A stretch of DNA of 64,000 nucleotides from Psychrobacter sp. WY6. Its GTDB lineage: Bacteria; Pseudomonadota; Gammaproteobacteria; Pseudomonadales; Moraxellaceae. The notes below the pieces were generated by a model. The model was not told the origin of the DNA. It saw nothing but the letters and a program-made list of their open reading frames with translations, and did no database searches. The stretch is taken from contig NZ_CP049902.1 of assembly GCF_018448495.1 (NCBI RefSeq), forward strand, positions 3,224,001 to 3,288,000, read 5' to 3'. Shown here piece after piece: positions 9,451-20,561 of the stretch (positions are counted from its first letter, which is position 1; every line of letters begins with the position of its first letter). A program made the position numbers and the translations under genes.

Positions 9451-11799
9451 TCAACTTTCAAATAAAGCTTGTGAAGGTTTAGGTTCATGAGCGCTAGACT
9501 GTATCGGTAGCATGAGGGTAAATGTCGTGCCCTCCCCAACGATTGAGCTAACCTCGATGTATCCACCATGTTGTTCAATGATTTGTGCCGTGATAGCCAA
9601 TCCTAACCCTGTGCCATCGCCTGCTTTTTTGGTGGTAAAAAACGGCTCAAAGATGCGTTAAAATATGCTCTGCGATACCGACACCATTGTCTATAATACG
9701 TACAACAATATATTGCTGCGCCTCATCGACAGACGAGCTGACTTGCAATGTCCCTTTATGATCTGGCGGCATGGCTTGCGCGGCATTATTAAAGGTTTAG
9801 TAATACTTGGTTAATTTGTGAAGGATTACACTGAATGAGCGGCAGCTCGGCTAGATTGGTATTGACGTCTAAGGTTTTTAAATTATTGCGAGCCATAATC
9901 AATGAGGTATTGATGCAATCATTGATATCGACATCTTTTACTTTTGATTCATCCAGTCGAGAAAAGTCGCGCAAGCTGACGACCAGTTCAGCAATTTGAT
10001 CGACGCCATACAGTCCATCTTTGATTAAATCTGCCAAATCTTCATTGACTTCATCTTCTTTAATCTCTTCACAGCATTGTAAAGTCTCTTCTATCAGTAT
10101 CTTGACTTGCTCTTGATTGATAGTTGGCGCTTTTAACGCCTGCAATAATTGATCGGTATGCTGTAGCAATTCATCAAAACGAACAAGATTATCGCCAACC
10201 AATTCCATGTTACTTCGCACGTAGCCCAGCGGTGTGTTGACCTCATGCGCCACGCCTGCCACCATTTGACCTAATGTCGCCATTTTTTCGGAGCGCACCA
10301 GATGCACTTGTGAGGCTTTCAACTCATCCATGGCTTGCTGCAAGTCTTGGGTGCGGGCAGCGACTTGTTTTTCTAGATGGACATTGATTTCGGCAAGTGC
10401 GCCTTCATTTTCGACGACGCGGTCAATCAGTTGATTGGTCTGCTCGCTGATGATTTGAATTTCGCTGACATTTGAGTGTGGCAGTTTAAGCGCGCTTAAT
10501 TGTTGATATTTTTTTTGCTCAATTAATGCGCCCATATCAGCCACTGCTAGTGCCATATATTTTAGCGGTCGTGTAAAGTAGCGACGGAACACCCACGCGG
10601 TCAACAACAGGGGAATAAAACCCAGTAGCATGGTTTGAATCAGTTGGTTCGACAACGCATTTGCTACGCTCATCATGTCATTATTGGGCTTGACGATGAC
10701 CATCTTCCAATAGGTAAATGGCATACGAAACACAAAGGCGGTGGCGGACTGCTGCAACACAAAATCATTGGGCACAGCGATGGTCTCAATCAAGTGACTG
10801 TCTACCAGATTAAACGTTTGGTCAATATTCAATAGCAGCAATGCTGACAGCAACTTGGATTCTTGTTCGCTGATTTTATTCAGATTGGTCGTACTCAAAA
10901 TACTACGTGCGCGAGCGTATAACGACTCTCATCTTTGGCAACAGCCTCATCGATGAGTGTTTGGTTAATGCTATCTAGGCTGTCCGCAATAGGGGCAAAG
11001 CTTGAATGTTTCTCGGCCAATTGATGCGCGGTTACCATCTCGCCTTGGGGATTATCTTCAGTCGCTTGCGTGACCATAGATTGATCAGGAAAGGTCAAAA
11101 ATCGATTGTCCAAGTCTACCAAAAAGACATAACCACCCAGCTTATCTTGCCACTTTTTCATGGCTTCATCGAGGTTATCTAATAGCAGATTAAAACTCAC
11201 TACCCCATCAAAAGCCTGATTGCGACTGTCATACAATGCCTTGGCACACGTCATCATCGGCTGATTGCTTTGCGGATCGACATACGCACGGCTCCAGACA
11301 CAGTGGTCATGGCGTGCGTACATCGCAGGAATGTACCACCACTCTCTATAATAGGGACTCGGCGTTTGGCGCACTTGATTATACTGCTCTAACGGCTGCA
11401 TGTTGCCTGCGTCATCACGCGCCCACACAAACGACTGACGCTCTCGGTTTTGAGCGTACATATTTGGATCAAACCACACGCCGCCGCCCATAATCCGTTG
11501 ATCGGTCTGTTGCATGAGATTACCAAAGGTTTCTCTATAAAGACCGTCTTCTTTTGGCAAGCCGCCCGCCATCGCACTGGTTGCCTTTGCCAGTCCGTCG
11601 ACATGGCTGATATTCGCCATAATGCTATTAATAGCTTCGTTACCCGTTTCAACCACTGTCTCTGAAGTCATCTCCAATATACGAGGCTTAGCTTGAGTCT
11701 CAATAACCCAATACACCATCAGGATAATTAGTAAAAAGCCAATGCTAAAATAATCAGCATGCGTGTGGAAATACTACCAAGCCGACCAGCAACACTCAT
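9451..11799 (-). CDS. Cache-domain sensor histidine kinase (several frameshifts)
   Basis: Membrane sensor kinase. The start [18 protein letters not shown] leads into the first membrane helix, followed by a large periplasmic double-Cache-like domain ([41 protein letters not shown]), a second helix ([13 protein letters not shown]), a HAMP region, a coiled coil and a HisKA box with the phospho-His ([19 protein letters not shown]). The ATPase domain lies across 9451-9830 in more than one frame, ending [11 protein letters not shown]. Shifts are near 11730, 10895, 9797 and 9658. Cache domains usually bind small organic ligands; the ligand here cannot be read from sequence. Pairs with the two-receiver regulator downstream. 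Confidence 0.8.
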
Positions 11800-12421
11800 A
11801 GATAAACCTTATATTGATGCGTCTACCATCATCAATGCATCACTTAATGAATAAAGACATCAGTGATACGAAACCACCATTTATAGTGGGCTCAAGGATA
11901 CGATGCCGTCATGACAATATGATGACAAAAGTTTTTTTTCTTATCTGTTGACCAGCACCTTTTAATTAACAACAATTAGCTTGCCGTTGATAGATACAAC
12001 CTTGTACTCATTTAGCGCTGCTCTCTTTTTATCATCAATAACATCATGCAGCTTATTGAGCGCATAGCTGTACTATCAGCCATTGCAAGGCACAAAAAGC
12101 CACTTATTGTTTAAGTGGCTTCTTCATATTCAAGTCAGTCGCTAATTTTTTTATTTATGTCATCAATATCTCTATGATTATAGAGTCTGCCAAGTTTATC
12201 TTGTTCTGTACTGTGAAATTTTATACATATATTAATAATACTAATATAGAGGGTGTGTTTGTATTTTATATAATATCGCGGATCACCGTCACTTATCACT
12301 GATTGCAAAGCCTGTCTGCTGTACACTCAGAGCTTAATATCACTCGCTCATACAGCTATTCAACTAACCCTAAAGAAAGGCGCTCACAAAGTCTTTCTCT
12401 TTTAAATATTAAAGGAAAGCG
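11800..12421. other. Intergenic stretch with one hairpin and a doubtful small ORF
   Basis: The gap lies between the kinase (minus) and a lipoprotein gene (plus). It contains a terminator-like hairpin at 12097-12122 (AAGCCACTTA / TAAGTGGCTT). On the minus strand an open frame of 63 codons (12135-12326, GTG start) ends just before that hairpin. The arrangement is compatible with a tiny gene, but its composition is weak and no family is recognised. Confidence 0.35.
12097..12122 (-). terminator. Terminator-like hairpin
   Basis: Perfect 10-bp stem with a short loop. On the minus strand it is followed by a run of five T. It could end a small transcript coming from around 12326. Confidence 0.55.
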
Positions 12422-12896
12422 ATGCGTCCTTTGTTTTTTAGTACTTTGTGCTTAGCAAGTAGTCTTTCACTAATGGCTTGTAGTAGTCATCAACCAACCA
12501 CGGCAAAAGAATCAACAGCTATCATTAACAACACGGCAAAAGAGAACGCTGACGAACAGCTAAGCATGGAGCCGTCCAGCCCCGAAGAACCGTTATCAGC
12601 GTTCACCGCTTTTGGTAATACAGAAAAAAGTTGGCGCACAGTAATTGATGGCAACCAACTCAGCATTGAAGCAGATTTTTTGAAACCAACGACCATCGTT
12701 GTCTCTCGTTCGACCTATGCCGAAGGTGTGGAATACGTGAGTACCGTTAGCGGCAAACCTATTATTGAATATACACAGCCAGATTTGTACCGATGATAAT
12801 GGCTATCAAAATGAATTTACGGTGACGTTGACTTATGATAATAAAAGCTATCAAGGTTGTGCCGTTGCTGGAGCGTATGAAACAGCGCCTACGTAA
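12422..12896 (+). CDS. Lipoprotein of the COG3650 type (frameshifted)
   Basis: The signal peptide ends in lipobox LSLMACSS, so the product is lipid-anchored. The domain begins FTAFGNTEKSWRTVIDGNQL and, after a one-base shift near 12783, continues CTDDNGYQNEFTVTLTYDNK and ends YQGCAVAGAYETAPT at 12896. The W near the start, the CxD segment and the terminal GCA motif resemble the small COG3650 envelope proteins, whose function is not well defined. The two Cys of the C-terminal half may form a disulfide. Monocistronic. Confidence 0.6.
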
Positions 12897-13099
12897 TTGC
12901 ATAGAATTTATTGTGGTTAGCAACCATCATAAATAGCCAGCCATTAGCCAGTGGATAACGCATAACTTGGCAATAAGTACTTATATTACTTTCAACCGAT
13001 GTCATTATTGTTTAATAAAATACCCTATAGTCTGTCTATAAACCCTTCATTTTAGTCAAATAACCTTTTATATCAGTCTTACTCAATAAGGATGAACCT

Positions 13100-15026
13100 A
13101 TGAAAATTACGAAGACTCAAACCAATAATCCGGTAGACCACGACACATTTATCCATCAGCCTGATGCCAGTAAAACCCGTGTAGCAAACATACCAGGCAA
13201 GCGCTTACCCTTCCCTGACCAAATTGGTAATTATCAGCGCAATATTGGGACGCCCACTGACGCTTATCAGGACAGTAAGGTTTATATCGTTGGGGCGGTA
13301 TTGCAGGTTTGGCCAGTGCTTATTACTGCATCCGAGATGGCAAAGTATCCGCTGAAAACATTACCATTTTAGAGCATCTTGACGTGGCAGGTGGCTCCTT
13401 AGATGGTAGCGGCAATCCTGAGACGGGTTATATGGTGCGCGGCGGTCGTGAAATGGATTTCACTTACGAAAACTTTTGGGATTTATTTCAAGATATCCCC
13501 GCTCTTGAAATGCCTGCGCCTTATAGCACCTTGGATGAGTATCGCATAGCAAATGACACCGATCCTAATTACTCTATTGCACGCCTGATCCATAAGCAAG
13601 GCGAGATAAAAGACTTCAGTCAACTGGGATTGAGTAAAGCCAACCAACTCGCTTTAATTCGTTTGCTATTAAAACCCAAGGAAGAGCTAGACGATATCAC
13701 TATTGAAGAGTATTTTGATGACAGCTTTTTGAGTAGCAACTTCTGGACATTTTGGCGAACCATGTTTGCTTTTGAAAACTGGCACAGCTTACTTGAGTTT
13801 AAGCTTTATACGCATCGATTTTTACACGCATTGGACGGTCTAAACGACATGTCTGACGGTATTCCCAAGATACAATCAGTTTGATAGCTTTGTTATGCCA
13901 CTACAAAACTATTTAAAAGATAAAGGTGTGCAGTTTCAGTATGACACGCTCGTTACCGATTTAGACATTGAGTTTGAGCATGCTGACAAGGTAACAGGCA
14001 CCAAAAAGGTCAAAGCCATCATCACGGAGAAAGCGAGTGAGCAAACCACCATTCCTATGGGTAGCAATGATTACGTCATCGTGACGACTGGCTCCATGAC
14101 CGAAGATACCCGCTATGGTGATGATCATACTGCGCCGACGCTGGACTTCACAAAAGACACTATGGGGCAATCGTCTGGTTGGAAAGTATGGAATAATCTG
14201 GCTAAGCAATCTGCCGTCTTGGTCATCCAGAAAAATTTAATCAGCATGTGGATAAATCTGCTTGGATGTCGGCGACGTTGACCTGCCAGCCGTCTGCCTT
14301 TATTGATAAGCTCAAAACGCTGTCTGTCAACGACCCTTATAAGGGTAAAACAGTGACCGGTGGCATCATTACGATTACGGATTCAAACTGGTTGATGAGC
14401 TTTACTTGTAACCGTCAACCGCATTTCCCTGATCAGCAAAAGACCGCTAGTCGTATGGCTATATGCCTTGTTTATGGATAAAGAAGGCAATTATGTCAAA
14501 AAACCCATCCCAGAATGTACAGGCAAAGAGATCTTGAGCGAACTCTGTCATCACCTTGGTATCCTCGATGATATAGAGAAATCATGGCCAATACCATCGT
14601 CAGAACGGCTTATATGCCCTACATCACCTCGATGTTTATGCCTCGTGCTAAAGGCGATCGCCCTGAGATAGTCCCTGATGGTTGTGTCAATATGGGTCTA
14701 GTCGGTCAGTTCGTCGAGACACATAATGATGTGGTATTTACCATGGAGAGCTCTGTTCGTACTGCTCGTGTCGCAGTTTATGAGCTATTAAACGTGCAAA
14801 AACAAGTCCCCGATATAAACCCATTACAATACGATATCCGTCAATTACTAAAAGCCGCGAATACACTCAATGATGTAAAGGTTTCATCGGCGAAGGTCTA
14901 TTAACTAAGCTTCTTAAAGGTACTTATTACGAGCACATATTGCCAAAAGCCAATCAATCCACCAACGGCAATGACTCAATATTTACTCAGCAGTGGGAGG
15001 CAATCAAAGGACTTTGGCATAAGTAG
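13100..15026 (+). CDS. ohyA: Oleate hydratase (multiple frameshifts)
   Basis: FAD-dependent hydration of cis-9 unsaturated fatty acids to 10-hydroxy acids (myosin-cross-reactive antigen family). Recognisable are the dinucleotide fold near residue 60 (VYIVG...[15 protein letters not shown]), [20 protein letters not shown], and the FAD-loop region [20 protein letters not shown]. The reconstructed length of about 640 residues fits the family. At least six frame changes occur (near 13300, 13870, 14220, 14470, 14580 and 14880), more than in neighbouring genes. The end [18 protein letters not shown]...LWHK stops at 15026. In some bacteria the enzyme protects against toxic unsaturated fatty acids; that role is plausible here. 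Regulation by the adjacent LysR protein is possible. Confidence 0.85.
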
Positions 15027-15117
15027 CTCTGGCATCAGTAATGTTAGTTTTGATAAAAGCAGCTTTGATAAAAATGGCTTTAGTAAAACTAATGACGAAG
15101 AATAAACGATAACGCTC

Positions 15118-15166
15118 TAGGGCCTGCCCTCATTTTAAAATGCAGATAGAAATGAGGTCATGCCCT
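15118..15166. mobile_element. Miniature remnant of MITE family 1, terminator-like
   Basis: 49-bp palindromic element: TAGGGCCTGCCCTCATTTT at the left and AATGAGGTCATGCCCTA at the right, with almost no core. It resembles the two ends of family 1 joined together. It sits between convergent ohyA and lysR and overlaps the repaired stop of the lysR gene, so it may also terminate transcription. Confidence 0.65.
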
Positions 15167-16062
15167 AGTCAGACTTGGATAACTGCTGTAATTGCTCAAT
15201 CAGCCAACGGTGTATACCACTGTGACTGGTACGTGGGTGCCATGCTGCTATCACCTTAAATGTGGGTGGCAGGGCCTTTGAGCTCTTTAACCCGACTGTT
15301 TGGCAATAAACGCGAGGGATAAAATGCAATCATATCGGTTGTATAGAGGATATCTGGCACTGCAGAAAAGCTAGGAACGGACATAACAATGTTTCGTTTA
15401 AGACCTTTTTCTGCAAACCACTGATCATGAGAACCACGTAAGTTAGCGCGTGAAGGTGACACCACCAGCTGCGAGTGTGCAGCAATTTGCGCCAGTGACA
15501 GCGGCTCTGTTGTAAAACTATTATCGCAACCAGTAATGCAAAAATGTTGTTCTTCAAGCAGCGTCACATAAGCCAAGTTATCAGGGATAAATTCTGGGAA
15601 AGTAATCAGCAGATCAAGCTCGCCTGCCGCAATAAGCTGATTGATATTGTCTGAGGCAAAATCACGTACGATTAACTTCAAATCAGGCGCGTCGCGGCGT
15701 GTTATATGAAACAACTGCGGTAATAATGCCTGCGTCGCATAGTCGGTCGCGCTAATCGTAAATACGCCTTTATAAGTCTGCGGCGAAAACATATCTGGCT
15801 CTAACAGTGCTTCTAACTGCTCTAATATACGACTAATGGGTTGCTGCATCGATAGCGCTTTGGGAGTTGCCACCATGCTATTGCCTTGACGAATAAACAA
15901 ACGATCATCAAACAAATCACGCAGCTTACGTAATTGTTCGCTGATTGCCTGCTGTGTCAGCCCCATTTTGCGCGCGACTTGTGAGAGATTTTTTAGATCA
16001 GCATGTAGCACTCGCAACTGCTTGATATCAAGTCGGTTAATTCCATTCATAATATGTACCAT
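15165..16062 (-). CDS. LysR-type transcriptional regulator (frameshifted near C terminus)
   Basis: N-terminal winged helix-turn-helix (LDIKQLRVLHADLKNLSQVA, then KMGLTQQAISEQLRKLRDLF) and a substrate-binding domain beginning at about residue 95 (GVFTISATDYATQALLPQLF). The open frame stops at 15256. Shifting one base at the CCC near 15267 gives LPPTFKVIAAWHPRTSHSGI and continues to a stop at 15165, the usual end of this family (about 300 residues). Divergent from the OYE-type reductase and convergent with oleate hydratase, so either may be a target. Direct repeats ATTGTATC lie in the shared upstream region. Confidence 0.8.
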
Positions 16063-16067
16063 TTATA

Positions 16068-16107
16068 ATTGTATCTTAAACAACAAAATCCTGTTTCCGA
16101 TTGTATC
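16068..16107. promoter_or_regulatory. Direct repeats ATTGTATC between lysR and nemA
   Basis: Identical 8-mers at 16068-16075 and 16100-16107, 32 bp apart (about three helical turns), in the 151-bp divergent promoter region. Same-face spacing is compatible with binding by a multimeric LysR regulator. This is inference from spacing only. Confidence 0.35.
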
Positions 16108-16213
16108 CATAAAACTCTATGCTTGCCAACCTTACTTACGCAGTAATAAAGCATCAAAACAAGCTCAATGGTTTAAACAATAACCCAATCTATTTGTTTT
16201 AAAAGAGAGTTTT

Positions 16214-17356
16214 ATGGAACCATCTAATATCGATACCAGCCCATTATTTGCATCTGTCACACTTGGACCATATACGTTAAAAAACCGTATTGTCATGCCA
16301 CCGTTGACACGCTCTCGCAGCACGCAACCGGACAATATTCCTAATGAATTAATGGCAAGCTACTATACACAGCGCGCCTCTGCAGGTTTTATGGTCACTG
16401 AAGGCACGCAAATTGAGCCAAGGGGTCAAGGTTATGCGTGGACGCCAGGCATACATTCGCATGCCCAAATCGAAGGCTGGAAAAAGGTCACTGAATCGGT
16501 ACACGCAGCAGGTGGTATCATTTTCGCTCAGCTTTGGCATGTGGGTCGCGTGTCTCATACCAGCTTACAACCACAAGGCGCTCAGCCAATTGCACCATCA
16601 GCTATCACTGCTGACAATGTAAAAGTATTTATCGAAACAGCACCAGGTGAAGGCGCGTTAGCCGATCCTAGTGAGCCACGCGCACTCAGTACTGATGAAG
16701 TTAGTGAACTGGTCGCTATGTATGCGGCAGCCGCGCGCAATGCATTGGAGGCAGGTTTTGATGGCGTCGAGCTGCATTGTGCCAATGGCTATTTGGTGAA
16801 TCAGTTCATCTCTGAGCATAGCAACACACGTGATGATCAATATGGCGGTTCATTGACCAATCGCTTGCGTTTCTTAAAAGAAATCGTGGCTGCCGTCAGT
16901 GAGGTGGTTGGCGCTGATCGCTTAGGCGTACGTTTTGCACCGCTGTTTGCTAGCACAGATGAAACTCGCGTGTATTTAGGGCTAGTGGAATCAGATCCAC
17001 ATCATACGTATATTGAAGCGATTAAAGTACTTGAACAAGCGGGTATCGCTTATTTATCTATTGCAGAAGCTGACTGGGACAATGCCCCTGATTTACCAGA
17101 GACTTTTTATCAAGCGGTCAGAGCGGAGTTTTCAGGACGTATTATCTATGCGGGTAAATACACGACGGAAAAATCGGTTCATATGCTAGCTAAAGGTTAT
17201 GGCGACTTATTTGCTTTTGGTCGTCCCTTTATTGCTAATCCCGATTTACCTGAGCGCATCGCCAATCATTGGCCACTCAACGAGGCAGATCCTACCACGA
17301 TGTATGGTGGCACCGAAATTGGCTATAATAACTATCCTTACTATCAAAACTCTTAA
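16214..17356 (+). CDS. nemA: Old-yellow-enzyme family alkene reductase (NemA-like)
   Basis: FMN-dependent, NADPH-using reductase of activated alkenes, nitro compounds and similar electrophiles. An intact 380-residue TIM barrel: N-terminal LGPYTLKNRIVMPPLTRSRS, substrate/FMN motif ELHCANGYLVNQFIS with DDQYGGSLTNR, and C-terminal FGRPFIANPDLPERI, all standard OYE landmarks. Divergent from the LysR gene, which probably controls it. A strong terminator follows at 17358. One of few genes in this half of the window without a frame break. Confidence 0.9.
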   Translation: MEPSNIDTSPLFASVTLGPYTLKNRIVMPPLTRSRSTQPDNIPNELMASYYTQRASAGFMVTEGTQIEPRGQGYAWTPGIHSHAQIEGWKKVTESVHAAGGIIFAQLWHVGRVSHTSLQPQGAQPIAPSAITADNVKVFIETAPGEGALADPSEPRALSTDEVSELVAMYAAAARNALEAGFDGVELHCANGYLVNQFISEHSNTRDDQYGGSLTNRLRFLKEIVAAVSEVVGADRLGVRFAPLFASTDETRVYLGLVESDPHHTYIEAIKVLEQAGIAYLSIAEADWDNAPDLPETFYQAVRAEFSGRIIYAGKYTTEKSVHMLAKGYGDLFAFGRPFIANPDLPERIANHWPLNEADPTTMYGGTEIGYNNYPYYQNS

Positions 17357-17357
17357 T

Positions 17358-17388
17358 ACAATAAGGCCATTCGTGGCCTTATTTTTTT
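17358..17388 (+). terminator. Terminator after nemA
   Basis: AATAAGGCCA-TTCG-TGGCCTTATT hairpin with a run of T. The tetraloop and T run make it a typical intrinsic terminator. Confidence 0.85.
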
Positions 17389-17434
17389 GCTTATGAATAG
17401 GATATTTTTAATAGCTGATTCATATATATAGCCC

Positions 17435-17835
17435 TTATGATTCATCCGACTGATCAAATAACTCTTTGATAGGCTTGCTATGTATCTTTGAGCTATTGAA
17501 CAGCGACTTATTACCAGTATCCGCTTCTGTCCAAAAATTAATATTGAATTGGGCATCATCACTTAATTCTACGCGGTGCCAATATTGAGGCGGACTGACA
17601 GCGAACTGCCCTGCTTTAATAACAATGGTTTTTTCAGGTTCAGTGGCGGCTTCATCAGCAAAGCCATAAAAGGTAACCGTGCCTTGCATGACACAAATTT
17701 GGCCGTTACACCCTCTGCTGTATTGTGATGAGTCAACAAGGCTTTTGGGACTTTATCTTTAGTAAAAAAGTGGGTCGAACGCTTTATTTTCCAATGGCTG
17801 GGTATGACGGGGTTTGAGGCGACAGTATGACTCAT
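17435..17835 (-). CDS. YeaR-like DUF1971 cupin protein (frameshifted)
   Basis: 133-residue cupin-fold protein resembling E. coli YeaR and the N-terminal domain of TehB: CVMQGTVTFYGFADEAATEP, then IKAGQFAVSPPQYWHRVEL. The start MSHTVASNPVIPSHWKI at 17835 has a Shine-Dalgarno (AAGGAGTTACC) just upstream. One base is missing near 17693. In E. coli the yeaR-yoaG operon is induced by nitrate and nitric oxide. Here the gene lies divergent from the nitrate transporter NarK1, so a similar nitrogen-oxide-linked role is plausible. Biochemical activity is unknown. Confidence 0.75.
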
Positions 17836-18152
17836 GGTAACTCCTTGGCTAATTTGATGGGTGTATCCAATCCTTTTTAACAGCTTACTTGAGAATAAAA
17901 TTTTATTGATAAACGAGAAAAGCACGCACAGTAATGGTTATTACTATAGCGCATCATATTTTCAAATGTATTGCTATCCTCATATCATCTTAGTTAACCA
18001 TCAATAATAGGATATTAAAGCCACTTTTTAATCCCCATTAAGTAGTATGTGAAATGACATTCATACTGCTTTCGCCTAATGGTTAGCGAGCTTACTTATT
18101 GCTACATTAACTCCATCTAAACTATCCAGTTCGACGGTGGAGAATACTTGTC
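17836..18152. other. Divergent promoter region of the YeaR-like gene and narK1
   Basis: Contains a weak NarL-type 7-2-7 candidate at 18032-18047 (TCCCCAT-TA-AGTAGTA), about 105 bp before the narK1 start. Its right half-site is the exact complement of the TACTACT half-site found before narG and moaA. No gene was seen. Confidence 0.35.
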
Positions 18153-19626
18153 ATGCATGCAAAAGAGCTACTTGAGGTTGAACGCCGTGATATAAGAGCG
18201 CTCCACTATACGTGGATTGCTTTTTTTCTGACCTTTTATGTCTGGTTCAATATGGCACCACTAGCCACTTCTATGCTAGAGGCCGAAAGCTACTTAACTT
18301 CTGAACATATCAAATTTTTCTCATTGCCAATGTTGCTTTGACCATTCCAGGGCGAGTGGTGGTCGGTATGGCATTGGATCGCTTCGGTCCGCGTCGCGTG
18401 TTTTCCATACTGATGGTCGTCATGGCGATACCGACATGGTTCTTCGCGTTTGGTGATTCCGCGATGCAGCTGTTCGTCGCTCGCCTATTTATGTCTATCG
18501 TGGGCGCAGGGTTCGTCGTTGGCATTCACATGACTGCCCTTTGGTTTAAGCCAAAAGACATTGGCTTTGCCGAAGGATTTTATGCAGGCTGGGGTATTTT
18601 GGTTAGCTGCCGCAGCGATTACCATTCCCACGGTTGCGCTACAGTTCTTTGGTGGTGATGACGGTTGGCGCTGGGCAATTGCATTATCTGGCTTACTGAT
18701 GGCCGCTTACGGGGTAGCCTACTGGTTTTTGATCACCGATGGTCCTACACAAGATACCCATAAAAAAGCACGTAAGGCGGGTGCTTTAGAGGTATCGAGT
18801 TGGAGAGATTTATTATTATATTGTCTATTTATTATTCCTTTATATGGCGTATTGGGTGTATTGGTTTATCGCACTAAAAACATGGGATTCCTGAGCGAAA
18901 CAGGCGCTTGGGGGTTTTATACTCTCATCGCTGTGGTGGTTATTTATCAAATTTATAAAGCCATCAGTGTCAACGTACCGCTGCTCAAAGCGGGTATTCC
19001 TGAGGATGACAAATACCCCTTTACCTCTGTTGCTGCCCTAAATGTCACCTACTTTGCTAACTTTGGCGCAGAGCTGGCGGTCGTCTCTATGCTACCGATG
19101 TTCTTTGCCGCAACGTGGAAGCTCGACCCTACCGTCGCAGGCTTAGTCGCATCGACCTTTGCTTTTGTTAACTTATGGGCGCGACCACTTGGCGGCTATA
19201 TCTCTGACAAGGTTGGCAATCGTCGCTTGGTGATGTTGGTATACATGTTCGGTATCGGTATCGGCTTTGGATTGATGGGATTGCTGAATGCAGAGTGGCC
19301 ATTGTTTATCGCGGTCGTCTTTACGATTCTATGCTCAGTCTTTGTGCAAGGAGCAGAAGGTGCAACTTTTGGTATTATCCCCTCAATTAAGCGGCGCTTA
19401 ACGGGTCAAATTTCTGGTATGGCGGGGCTTATGGCAACGTTGGCGCTGTGTTCTATCTATTTATATTTACCTTGGTCGAACCAAATCAGTTCTTTTTATC
19501 ATTGCGATAGGTGCATTTATCGCTTGGGTACTTTGTTTCTTTTGGTTAAAAGAGCCTGAAGATGCCTTTGGTGACGAATACAAGATGTCCTCGGTCGATC
19601 GTCAAATTGCCGCTGAAGAAGGCTAA
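18153..19626 (+). CDS. narK1: Nitrate transporter NarK1 (MFS; frameshifted)
   Basis: Twelve-helix major-facilitator protein of the NarK family. It starts MHAKELLEVERRDIRALHYT; the conserved loop 2 GRVVVGMALDRFGPRRVFS and the mirrored ARPLGGYISDKVGNRRLVM are clear, and the family motif GIHMTALWFKPKDIGFAEG is present. Shifts near 18330, 18590 and 19480 need one base each; the restored tail VLCFFWLKEPEDAFGDEYK ends at 19626. NarK1-type proteins are usually nitrate/proton symporters, and the second paralogue NarK2 downstream is usually a nitrate/nitrite antiporter. Substrate direction is inferred from family, not from this sequence. Confidence 0.85.
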
Positions 19627-19646
19627 TTTGATTAGCTTATAAAATA

Positions 19647-19685
19647 AAAAAGCCACCCAGAATCACTGCTCGGTGGCTTTTTTTG
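19647..19685. terminator. Terminator between narK1 and narL
   Basis: AAAAAGCCACC and GGTGGCTTTTT arms with a 14-nt loop. A and T runs on both sides suit the convergent genes. Confidence 0.85.
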
Positions 19686-19836
19686 ACTGATATAGAGAGC
19701 TATCCACACATGTAATAGGAGTTATTCAGATGACCCATGATTTTTTTATAAAAAGTAATGCTTTCAAAAGTAGCGATTTCAAAAAGTAACGCTTTCAAAA
19801 ACAACTACTTCGATAAATAACCATTTTGACAAACGA

Positions 19837-20490
19837 CTACTTTGATAAATGATTCACGGTCCATACTGCTGCCTCTACCCGTGTGCGTAGTCCGGTTTTG
19901 TTCAAAATATGCTTAACATGCACTTTACTGTGGATTCTGCGATATCCAGTTTGTTGGCGATCATTTTATTACTTAAGCCTTCAGCAATCATTTGAATCAC
20001 TTGCAACTCTCTAGTAGTGAGATTGCCAGCGATATCTTCAATGCTTGGTGTACGTAATGTTTGCGCCAATTGAGGCCAAATTGGGACTAATACCACTCAC
20101 CGCGCAACACTTTTCTAATATCGACGATGATTAACTCAGGCTCCATGTCTTTTAGCAAATATCCGTCCACCCCTAATTTCAATGCTTCTTGTACGTCTTC
20201 TCCGCTGTCAGAAACTGTAAATAGCAAGGTAGCCACGTCAATATTTCTGGCTTTGATTTCTCTTAAGGTTTCGATACCAGTCAACACTGGCATTTTATGA
20301 TCTAGAATGACCAGATCGACCGGATTGTTTGCCAAAAAATCCAACGCTTCTTGTCCGTTATTCGCCTCACCAACGACGGTTACATCACTTTCGAGACTGA
20401 GCAGTTCTGCGACACCGCGGCGCAGCATAGGATGGTCATCGACCAATAGTAGCCGAGCCGGAGAAGCAGACGTATAAACTTAGTAGTCAT
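19837..20490 (-). CDS. narL: Nitrate/nitrite response regulator NarL (frameshifted)
   Basis: Receiver domain with RLLLVDDHPMLRRGVAELL, phospho-acceptor in LVILDHKMPVLTG, switch residue LLFTVSDSG and YLLKDMEPE. A LuxR-type helix-turn-helix follows (NLTTRELQVIQMIAEGLSNK, MIANKLDIAESTVK). Frame breaks are near 20460, 20095 and 19915. After repair the C terminus reads VHVKHILNKTGLRTRVEAAV, exactly the NarL recognition helix context, ending at 19837. Encoded just downstream of NarX on the same strand. It should control the nitrate genes of this block, probably through TACYACY-type heptamers. Confidence 0.88.
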
Positions 20491-20561
20491 AAAAACTCAC
20501 AAATTGAAAAATGCTACAAAAAACAATGCAGTGGTTAAGAGCGTTTATTAAGCCGATTCAC

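Noticed and set aside
12135..12326. 63-codon minus-strand ORF followed by a hairpin
   Set aside because: GTG start without a clear ribosome site and weak coding composition. Kept only as a remark in the intergenic entry.
13100..15026. Oleate hydratase as a true pseudogene
   Set aside because: It has more frame changes than its neighbours, but all segments stay conserved and in order. The same error pattern affects essential-looking genes, so decay is not proven.
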